This document shows positions 1 to 4,864 of a stretch of 5,507 bases of DNA, one piece after another. Positions within the stretch are counted from its first letter, which is position 1. The number at the start of each line of letters is the position of its first letter. The notes under the pieces were generated by a model, which saw only the letters and a list, made by a program, of their open reading frames with translations, was not told the DNA's origin and made no database searches. This stretch comes from an uncultured Eubacteriales bacterium (GTDB lineage: Bacteria > Bacillota > Clostridia > Oscillospirales > Oscillospiraceae), in the NCBI GenBank assembly GCA_900556935.1, contig USQL01000130.1, positions 1-5,507 on the forward strand, given 5' to 3'. The position numbers and the translations under genes were made by a program.

Positions 1-2233
1 CGTCCTCTACCTCCGTCTGCACCCGCCGCCGCAGAAGCCGGGCCCCATCCTGCCCCGCGCAGCCCTGGGCCAGAAAGGCCGGAAGGGTGGCGGGCAGCAC
101 CAGTTGGATGCCGCTTTGGCCGCTTCTTGCCTGAAGCTGCCGCAGGTATTTCCCGGCGATGGCCTCCATAGCCCCGCTGCTCAGGCTCTCAAAGAACACG
201 GTGCCGTCCAGCCGCCCCAGAAACTCCGGGGTAAACCGTTCCCGCAGGGCCGCGGCAAACTGCCCCTGTCTTCCCTCCGCGCAGAAGCCCAGGCCCTCGC
301 TTTTGCTGCTGCCCCCTACGTTGGAGGTCATGACCACAACGGTGTTTTTAAAGCTGACCTTCCGCCCTGTGGAGTCCGTCAGCTCTCCCTCCTCCATAAT
401 TTGCAGCAGCAGCCCCAGTACCTCCGGATGGGCCTTTTCCAGCTCGTCCAGGAGCACCAGGCTGTAGGGTCTTCTGCGCACCGCCTCCGTCAGCTTCCCG
501 CCCTCGTCGTAGCCGATATAGCCCGGAGGGGCTCCAATGAGCCGGGAGACGGAGTGCTTTTCCATATACTCCGTCATGTCCAGCCGCAGCATGGCATCCA
601 CGCTTCCGTAGACCTCCGTGGCCAGGGCCCGGCACAGCTCCGTCTTTCCCACCCCTGTGGGCCCGGCAAACAGCAGGCAGGCGATGGGCCGCCCCGGGTC
701 CCGCAGGCCGGAAAAGCCCCGCCGCACCGCCTCCGCCGCGGTGCGGACAGCCTTGGGCTGCCCCATGACGTGGGCGGATAAGAGCTCTTCCAAATGCAGC
801 AGCCGTTCCCGCTCCAGAGCCGTCAGCCGTCCCACGGGAATCCCCGTCCGGGCGGAGACCACCCAGGCGATATCCGCCGCCGTCACGGCCCGGGGCCGCT
901 TTCCGTCGGCGGTCCGCTCCATCAGGGTTTGGACCTTGTCCCTTAGTTCCGCCGCCCGCTCAAACCGCCGCTCCCGTACCGCCTCGTGGAGCTCCTCCTC
1001 CAGGGCCTTTCGGGCAGAGGAGGACCTGCCGCCCAGCTCCTCCATTTTCGCCCGGGCCGCCCCCTCGTCTAAAAGGTCAATGGCCTTATCCGGCAGGTAC
1101 AGGTCCGGCAGATACCGGGTGGAGAGCCGCACCGCCTCTTTGAGCGCATCCTCCGTAATCCGCAGACGGTGGTGCCGCTCCAGGCCGGGCTTTAAGGCCC
1201 TCAGAATTTCCACCGCCGTCTCCGGGGCGGGCTCCGCCACCGGAACCGGGCGGAACCGGCGCTCCAATGCCGCGTCCTTTTCAATATATTTCCGGTATTC
1301 CTCCCGGGTGGTGGCCCCCACCATCTGCACCTCTCCCCGGCCCAGAGCGGGCTTTAGGATATTGGCCGCGTCAATGGCCCCCTCCGCGGCCCCGGCCCCT
1401 ACGATGGTGTGCATTTCGTCCACAAAGAGAATCACGTCCCCACTGCGGCGAATCTCCGCCAATACGTCCCGCAGACGCTCCTCAAATTCCCCCCGGTATT
1501 TGGTCCCGGCCACCAGGCTTGCCATGTTGAGGCTGTAGAGCCGCTTTTCTTTGAGCTGGGGCGGCACGGTGCCCATGGCCATGCGCTGGGCAAGGCCCTC
1601 GGCAATGGCGGTTTTCCCCACCCCGGGCTCTCCAATCAGGGCCGGGTTATTCTTGTTCTTCCGGCACAGAATGCCAATCACCGTGTCGATTTCCCGGTCC
1701 CTTCCAATCACCGGGTCCATGGTCATGGCCTTCTGCACCAGGTCCTCGCTGAACTGCTCCAATAGCTTCGTACTGGTCCCCTCCTTCTTCCCGTTCCGCC
1801 CCTGGGGAACGTCAAAAAAATATTGCAGCGTATGGGTAAACAGGGTATCCGGGCGCACACCGCAGGTTTTCAGCAGCAGCCCCGCCCCGCTGTCCTCCTC
1901 CCGGGCCATGGCCAGAAGCAGGTGGGCCGGCTCTACCGAGCGCTTTCCCTGGCGCTTTGCCTCCCGGGCGGCCAGATAGAGAATCCGCCTGGCCTCCCGG
2001 CTGAGCCCCTGGGGCAGGGGCATTTCCGGCCTCCCGAAGCCATACAGGAGCATGGTAAGCTCCCTTAAAAACCGCGGCTCCACCCCCAGCCCCCGGAGGA
2101 TCTGGGCGCTGCCCCCGGGCTCCTGGCACAGGGCCAGCAGCAGATGCACTGAGCCCACATAGCTGTGGCCCAAGAGCCGCGCCTCTCCCCCGGAGCGCCG
2201 AATCAGCTCCCCCACCTGGGCACCGTATCGCAT
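1..2233 (-). CDS. clpC: ClpC-type AAA+ ATPase, C-terminal end cut off by window edge
   Basis: This is a Hsp100 unfoldase that, with ClpP, would unfold and degrade cytoplasmic proteins. One uninterrupted frame gives 744 residues and leaves through the left edge. Residues 1-140 carry two Clp_N repeats (LGHSYVG near 22-28). The D1 module has Walker A GEPGVGKT at 201-208, the pore loop KYRGEFEER, Walker B FVDE with D272/E273 and the finger-like ALERRFRP. A short middle domain at about 410-440 has a UVR-like motif (RRFERAAELRDKV), which points to ClpC rather than ClpA or ClpB. D2 has Walker A GPTGVGKT at 524-531, the pore loop GYIGYDEGG, D596/E597 and a ClpP-docking-like LGF at 648-650. The sensor-2 region reads GARLLRR; compared with ClpC, roughly 30-60 residues are missing. 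The ATG at 2233 has an AAAGGGGGG ribosome binding site five bases upstream. The N-terminus lacks a few residues usual in ClpC (the MFGRFT-like start). Neither ctsR nor mcsAB lies upstream; the next gene is a divergent ferredoxin. Confidence 0.93.
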   Translation of the reverse strand, partial: MRYGAQVGELIRRSGGEARLLGHSYVGSVHLLLALCQEPGGSAQILRGLGVEPRFLRELTMLLYGFGRPEMPLPQGLSREARRILYLAAREAKRQGKRSVEPAHLLLAMAREEDSGAGLLLKTCGVRPDTLFTHTLQYFFDVPQGRNGKKEGTSTKLLEQFSEDLVQKAMTMDPVIGRDREIDTVIGILCRKNKNNPALIGEPGVGKTAIAEGLAQRMAMGTVPPQLKEKRLYSLNMASLVAGTKYRGEFEERLRDVLAEIRRSGDVILFVDEMHTIVGAGAAEGAIDAANILKPALGRGEVQMVGATTREEYRKYIEKDAALERRFRPVPVAEPAPETAVEILRALKPGLERHHRLRITEDALKEAVRLSTRYLPDLYLPDKAIDLLDEGAARAKMEELGGRSSSARKALEEELHEAVRERRFERAAELRDKVQTLMERTADGKRPRAVTAADIAWVVSARTGIPVGRLTALERERLLHLEELLSAHVMGQPKAVRTAAEAVRRGFSGLRDPGRPIACLLFAGPTGVGKTELCRALATEVYGSVDAMLRLDMTEYMEKHSVSRLIGAPPGYIGYDEGGKLTEAVRRRPYSLVLLDELEKAHPEVLGLLLQIMEEGELTDSTGRKVSFKNTVVVMTSNVGGSSKSEGLGFCAEGRQGQFAAALRERFTPEFLGRLDGTVFFESLSSGAMEAIAGKYLRQLQARSGQSGIQLVLPATLPAFLAQGCAGQDGARLLRRRVQTEVED

Positions 2234-2238
2234 GGTAT

Positions 2239-2247
2239 CCCCCCTTT
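2239..2247 (-). promoter_or_regulatory. Ribosome binding site of the clpC-like gene
   Basis: On the minus strand AAAGGGGGG lies five bases before the ATG at 2233. It decides the start: the frame stays open further upstream, but I see no other ATG with a ribosome binding site there, and the Clp_N homology begins almost at this Met. Confidence 0.65.
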
Positions 2248-2276
2248 GGCCCCTAGTTTCGCCAGCCGGGGGAGGA

Positions 2277-2306
2277 AATATACGGAAATAAAAAAATTGC
2301 GAAAAA
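2277..2306 (-). promoter_or_regulatory. Possible clpC promoter (weak match)
   Basis: The minus strand has a -10-like TATATT at 2282-2277. The best -35 candidates, 17-18 bases upstream, are only T-rich (TTTTCG or TTTTTC), with no TTGACA-like element and no extended -10. Position and AT-richness support it; sequence match is poor. I see neither a CtsR heptad repeat nor a CIRCE element here, so heat-shock control by those repressors is not supported. Confidence 0.25.
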
Positions 2307-2311
2307 AGGAA

Positions 2312-2339
2312 TTGCTTTTTTTAGAATCCATGCTAGAAT
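2312..2339 (+). promoter_or_regulatory. Sigma-A-type promoter of the ferredoxin gene
   Basis: A -35 element TTGCTT (2312-2317) is separated by 16 bases from a -10 element TAGAAT (2334-2339), which is preceded by an extended -10 TGC (2331-2333). Upstream A-tracts at 2290-2296 and 2302-2307, plus a T-tract at 2316-2322, give an UP-element-like, possibly bent region in otherwise GC-rich DNA. Predicted transcription starts near 2345-2347, leaving a leader of about 45 bases before the ATG. This looks like a strong constitutive promoter, which fits a ferredoxin. Confidence 0.6.
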
Positions 2340-2344
2340 ATACA

Positions 2345-2362
2345 TGCATTATCTGTAATGCA
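2345..2362 (+). promoter_or_regulatory. Perfect 7-bp dyad at the predicted ferredoxin transcription start
   Basis: TGCATTA and TAATGCA form a perfect inverted repeat around a TCTG loop, starting five bases after the -10 element. As DNA it could be an operator just downstream of the promoter. As RNA it would be a stem-loop at the very 5' end of the transcript, a placement that can protect mRNA from decay. The sequence alone does not separate these possibilities. Confidence 0.45.
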
Positions 2363-2377
2363 GACTCGAAAAATGAT

Positions 2378-2384
2378 AGGAGGT
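2378..2384 (+). promoter_or_regulatory. Strong ribosome binding site of the ferredoxin gene
   Basis: AGGAGGT, complementary to the 16S rRNA anti-Shine-Dalgarno, ends seven bases before the ATG at 2392. This is near-optimal and supports this start for a gene short enough to be missed by length cut-offs. Confidence 0.85.
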
Positions 2385-2391
2385 ATTTTTC

Positions 2392-2562
2392 ATGGCTTAC
2401 AACATTACCGATGCTTGCGTCAAGTGCGGTTCCTGCGCTGAGCAGTGCCCCGTCGAGGCTATTTCCGAGGGCGAGGACAAGTACGTAATCAATCCTGACG
2501 TCTGCGTCAGCTGCGGTTCCTGCGCCGATCAGTGCCCCGCTGAAGCTATCGAGGAAGGCTGA
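2392..2562 (+). CDS. 2[4Fe-4S] ferredoxin, clostridial type, 56 residues
   Basis: This is a small soluble low-potential electron carrier for cytoplasmic redox enzymes such as pyruvate:ferredoxin oxidoreductase, hydrogenases or Rnf (partners known for the family, not shown here). The first cluster motif is C9-x2-C12-x2-C15-x3-C19-P and the second is C38-x2-C41-x2-C44-x3-C48-P. Each CxxCxxC triplet with the distal CP gives two cubane clusters with the usual ligand sharing. The length of 56 is typical, and the protein is strongly acidic. The ATG at 2392 has a strong AGGAGG; the stop is TGA at 2560-2562. Codon choice (GCT, GGT, GAT, AAG) differs from the GCC/GGC-heavy neighbours, as expected for high expression. 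It has its own promoter and terminator, so it is probably transcribed mainly alone. Confidence 0.96.
   Translation: MAYNITDACVKCGSCAEQCPVEAISEGEDKYVINPDVCVSCGSCADQCPAEAIEEG
2416..2550 (+). repeat. Internal duplication within the ferredoxin gene
   Basis: Two 48-base segments, 2416-2463 and 2503-2550, each encode one CxxCxxCxxxCP motif plus the following AI. By eye they match at 40 of 48 positions, and the core TGCGGTTCCTGCGC is identical. This is the classic two-fold repeat of clostridial ferredoxins, here kept unusually similar at DNA level. Confidence 0.8.
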
Positions 2563-2577
2563 TTCTTCGGAACACCC

Positions 2578-2613
2578 CCGGCCTGCGCTCATCAAAAGCG
2601 CAGGCCGGTTTTT
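2578..2613 (+). terminator. Intrinsic terminator after the ferredoxin gene
   Basis: A perfect 12-bp GC-rich stem pairs CCGGCCTGCGCT (2578-2589) with AGCGCAGGCCGG (2597-2608) around a 7-base loop, followed by five T (2609-2613). There is no A-run on the left side, so it should work only on plus-strand transcripts. It ends two bases before the Shine-Dalgarno sequence of trmN6, so any transcript reaching the next genes from the ferredoxin promoter must read through it. Confidence 0.92.
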
Positions 2614-2615
2614 AT

Positions 2616-2630
2616 AGGGAGGATTCTTTG
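2616..2630 (+). promoter_or_regulatory. Ribosome binding site and TTG start of trmN6
   Basis: AGGGAGG (2616-2622) is followed by five bases and TTG (2628-2630). The rare start codon should lower translation. The site begins directly after the terminator T-run, so no promoter fits between them. Confidence 0.7.
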
Positions 2631-3317
2631 GAAACACTGTTCAATGGCTTTACGCTGGATATCCCCTCCGGCGCTTTCCCTTTAAGCACCGACTCCATGG
2701 CCCTTGCCTGGTTTGCCCGTCTGCCCAAAAACGCGAAGGTTCTGGACCTGGGCTCCGGCTGCGGCACCCTGGGGATTTTGCTCTGCGCCCGGGATGCAAA
2801 TTGCCGCGTCACCGGGGTAGAGCTGACGGAGCGGGCCCATTTGGCAGCCATCCAAAACATCCGCCGGAACGGGCTGGAGCACCGCATGGAAAGTATATGC
2901 GCGGACCTGCGGCGCTTGCCCTCCCTGTTTCCGGCGGGCACCTTCTCCGCCGTCGTTTCCAATCCCCCCTATTTTTCCGGGGGACCCCGGGCAAGGCAGA
3001 ATCCCCTTGCCCGGCACGAGGACTGCTGCTCCGTGGAAGACCTGCTGTCCGCCGCTGCCTGGGGGCTCAAATACGGCGGGGACCTGTTTCTGGTCCACAA
3101 GCCGGAACGGCTGGGGGAAATCCTGTCCGTCGGCGGGAAATTCCGTTTGGAGGGGAAGGTCCTCACCCTGGTGCGCCACCGCCCCGGGGGAGACATCGCC
3201 ATGATTTTTGTCCGGCTGCGCAAGGGTGCGAAGCCCGGCCTTGCCATCCGGGAGATAACTCTGACGGATGGGGCGGGGAACCCCACGGAAGACTACCGCA
3301 GCATGTATCATCTGTGA
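2628..3317 (+). CDS. trmN6: tRNA1(Val) adenine-N6 methyltransferase family protein (COG4123, YabB/TrmN6)
   Basis: This is an S-adenosylmethionine-dependent methyltransferase predicted to act on a tRNA adenine (A37 of tRNA1-Val in the characterised E. coli homologue). Motif I LDLGSGCGTLGI at 39-50 binds SAM, the acidic end of strand 2 is E65 in GVELTERA, and the amino-adenine catalytic motif NPPY is at 112-115. The early LSTDSMALAWFA (19-30) and the late DYRSMYHL are also typical. Length 229 is slightly short of the usual 240-250. The start is TTG at 2628: AGGGAGG lies five bases upstream and homology begins at once, whereas the next ATG would remove the first conserved segment. It is followed after 19 bases by rsmI, the same order as yabB-yabC in Bacillus. 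Substrate specificity in this organism is inferred. Confidence 0.88.
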   Translation: METLFNGFTLDIPSGAFPLSTDSMALAWFARLPKNAKVLDLGSGCGTLGILLCARDANCRVTGVELTERAHLAAIQNIRRNGLEHRMESICADLRRLPSLFPAGTFSAVVSNPPYFSGGPRARQNPLARHEDCCSVEDLLSAAAWGLKYGGDLFLVHKPERLGEILSVGGKFRLEGKVLTLVRHRPGGDIAMIFVRLRKGAKPGLAIREITLTDGAGNPTEDYRSMYHL

Positions 3318-3324
3318 TTTTTAT

Positions 3325-3331
3325 AAGGAGG
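3325..3331 (+). promoter_or_regulatory. Ribosome binding site that sets the rsmI start
   Basis: AAGGAGG lies five bases before the ATG at 3337. It favours this start over the in-frame ATG at 3268, which would add 23 non-conserved residues and overlap trmN6 by 50 bases. Confidence 0.85.
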
Positions 3332-3336
3332 CCAGT

Positions 3337-4170
3337 ATGGCTGGAATGCTCTACCTTGTCCCCACGCCCATCGGCAATCTGGGGGATATCTCCAAGCGTG
3401 CCCGGGAAACCCTGGAAAGCGCGGATTTCATCGCCGCCGAGGACACCCGGGTCACTTTAAAGCTTCTCAACCACCTGGAGCTGAAAAAGCCCCTGGTAAG
3501 CTATTATGAACACAACAAGTCCTTCAAGGGTGAAAAGATTCTGGACCGGATTCTCGGGGGCGAAACCTGCGCCCTGGTATCCGATGCCGGAAGCCCCGCC
3601 ATCTCCGACCCGGGCGAGGACCTGGTACGCCAGTGCGCCGCCGCAGGCATTCCGGTCTGCGCCATTCCCGGCCCCTGCGCCGCCATCACCGCCCTGAGCA
3701 TTTCCGCCCAGAGCACCGGCAGATTCTGCTTTGAGGGCTTTCTCTCCACCGCAAAAAAGAGCCGCCGGGAGCACCTGGAAAGCCTAAAAACCGAGCAGCG
3801 AACCATGATCTTCTATGAGGCTCCCCATAAGCTGCTCACCACCTTGCAGGATATGGCCGCCGTCTTTGGGGAAAATCGCCCCATCAGCCTTTGTCGGGAG
3901 CTGACCAAGCTCCACGAAGAGGTGGTCCGGACCACCCTGGGCAAAGCCGTGGAAAAGTACACCGAAACGCCCCCCAAGGGGGAATTTGTGCTGATCGTGG
4001 CCGGTGCCCCGGAAGCGATCAGAGAAGCCCCCTCAGAAGCCGACGCCGCCGCCCGGGTGAAGGCGCTCCTGGAGCAGGGGCTTTCCCGCAAGGACGCAGT
4101 CAAGCAGACCGCCGCCGAACTGGGCCTGCCGAAGAACACGGTCTACGCTCTGGCGCTGGAAGAGGAATAG
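3337..4170 (+). CDS. rsmI: 16S rRNA (cytidine1402-2'-O)-methyltransferase RsmI
   Basis: RsmI transfers a methyl group from S-adenosylmethionine to the 2'-O of C1402 in the decoding centre of 16S rRNA, tuning start-codon and reading-frame fidelity. The 277 residues match the family length. The tetrapyrrole-methylase fold is clear: LVPTPIGNLGDIS at 7-19, AEDTR at 34-38, VSDAGSPAISDPG at 81-93, PGPCAAITAL at 111-120, FYEAPHK at 159-165, CRELTKLHEE at 187-196 and KGEFVLIVAG at 214-223. The end (about 248-275, with RKDAVKQTAAELGLPKNTVY) resembles the small C-terminal helical domain found in RsmI. The homology starts at residue 4, which supports the chosen ATG. It lies 19 bases after trmN6 and is followed by a terminator, so the two form one unit. 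The Bacillus yazA gene, usually between yabB and yabC, is absent. Confidence 0.95.
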   Translation: MAGMLYLVPTPIGNLGDISKRARETLESADFIAAEDTRVTLKLLNHLELKKPLVSYYEHNKSFKGEKILDRILGGETCALVSDAGSPAISDPGEDLVRQCAAAGIPVCAIPGPCAAITALSISAQSTGRFCFEGFLSTAKKSRREHLESLKTEQRTMIFYEAPHKLLTTLQDMAAVFGENRPISLCRELTKLHEEVVRTTLGKAVEKYTETPPKGEFVLIVAGAPEAIREAPSEADAAARVKALLEQGLSRKDAVKQTAAELGLPKNTVYALALEEE

Positions 4171-4191
4171 AGCAATCATGCAAAGTACAGC

Positions 4192-4229
4192 CGCAGCCGA
4201 CTGCAAAATGCACCGGCTGCGCTTTTTTT
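4192..4229 (+). terminator. Intrinsic terminator after rsmI
   Basis: CGCAGCCG (4192-4199) pairs with CGGCTGCG (4214-4221); an inner TGCA-AAA-TGCA helix (4202-4212) extends the hairpin past a small internal loop. Seven T follow at 4223-4229 after one C. It closes the trmN6-rsmI unit and separates it from spmA. Confidence 0.88.
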
Positions 4230-4285
4230 CGCACTGTTCTTTTTGCCCTTTCCCGGCATAATCTTGTGCCAAGGGAGGGAGCGCT
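4230..4285 (+). promoter_or_regulatory. Short gap that should hold the spmAB promoter; ribosome binding site included
   Basis: Only 56 bases lie between the rsmI terminator and the spmA ATG. A CATAAT at 4257-4262 matches five of six bases of a sigma-A -10, and CATAATC is also close to the CAT-containing -10 of sporulation sigma factors E and G. No convincing -35 stands 14-18 bases upstream. The ribosome binding site AAGGGAGG (4271-4278) is strong. Which sigma factor reads it cannot be settled from the sequence. Confidence 0.3.
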
Positions 4286-4864
4286 ATGGTCATGGGGTGG
4301 ATTTGGACGGGGCTGATTGCCCTGAGCATTCTCTCGGCAGCGCTGACCGGGCGGGGGGAGGCTCTGGCCGGGGCGGCTATGAAAGGGGCACAAGCCGGGG
4401 TAACGCTGACGGTCTCTATGGCGGGGGCGGTGTGCCTGTGGTCCGGGGTTGGGAAGCTTTTGGAGAAAAACGGGGCCATGGGGCTGCTGTCAAAGCTGCT
4501 CTCCCCCATCCTGGGGCGCATTTTCCCGGACAGCCGGGAAGACGGCCTTCTCCGGGGGTATCTCAGCGGAAACATCTGCGCCAACCTGTTGGGGCTGGGC
4601 AATGCCGCCACGCCCATGGGCATCCAGGCGGCCAAGCGGCTGAAAACGCCCGGAAGCGACGCGGCAAGCGATCAGCTGTGCCGCCTGGTGGTGCTGAACA
4701 CCGCCTCCATCCAACTGCTGCCCACCAATGTGGCCGCCGTCCGGGCGGCGCTGGGATGCGGCCGACCCTTTGACATTCTCCCGGCGGTATGGGTTACAAG
4801 CATTCTCTCCGCCGGGCTTGGCGTCTGCGCGGCAATTCTTCTGGGACGGGTCCGGAAAGCATGA
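4286..4864 (+). CDS. spmA: Spore maturation protein SpmA
   Basis: SpmA is an integral membrane protein of the nucleoside-recognition (Gate) fold. In Bacillus and Clostridium, SpmA and SpmB are needed for proper spore-core dehydration and heat resistance; the molecular activity is not established. The 192 residues are near the family length and contain several hydrophobic segments (about 5-20, 41-57, 67-80, 133-155, 165-187). The family signature is clear: NICANLLGLGNAATPMG at 96-112 and LNTASIQLLPTNVAAVRAA at 137-155. The ATG at 4286 is seven bases after AAGGGAGG; the ATG two codons later is too far from it. The gene overlaps spmB by ATGA, which suggests translational coupling. Unlike Bacillus, no dacB is visible upstream; the preceding gene is rsmI behind a terminator. 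Confidence 0.93.
   Translation: MVMGWIWTGLIALSILSAALTGRGEALAGAAMKGAQAGVTLTVSMAGAVCLWSGVGKLLEKNGAMGLLSKLLSPILGRIFPDSREDGLLRGYLSGNICANLLGLGNAATPMGIQAAKRLKTPGSDAASDQLCRLVVLNTASIQLLPTNVAAVRAALGCGRPFDILPAVWVTSILSAGLGVCAAILLGRVRKA

Noticed and set aside
618..1538. Long plus-strand open frame of 306 codons opposite the clpC gene
   Set aside because: It lies wholly antisense to well-conserved ClpC coding sequence, is dominated by S, R, A and P as expected for a GC-rich complement, and has no family features. It is a shadow frame.
2234..2300. CtsR or HrcA (CIRCE) operator upstream of the clpC gene
   Set aside because: I looked for GGTCAAA-type tandem heptads and a TTAGCACTC-type inverted repeat and found neither.
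2203..2637. Minus-strand open frame of 144 codons across the ferredoxin gene and promoter
   Set aside because: It covers the ferredoxin gene, its promoter and its terminator in antisense and shows no domain; the ferredoxin on the plus strand has every cysteine ligand and a good ribosome binding site.
2682..3311. Minus-strand frame of 209 codons opposite trmN6
   Set aside because: It is the complement of a methyltransferase with clear SAM and NPPY motifs, and its composition (G, P, Q rich) is typical of a shadow frame.
3268..3336. Longer rsmI start at 3268
   Set aside because: It would add 23 non-conserved residues, overlap trmN6 and ignore the AAGGAGG located five bases before the ATG at 3337, where the family N-terminus begins.
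4033..4635. Minus-strand frame of 200 codons across the rsmI terminator and the spmA start
   Set aside because: It crosses the rsmI end, a terminator and the spmA start, with no domain and no ribosome binding site; SpmA on the plus strand has clear family motifs.
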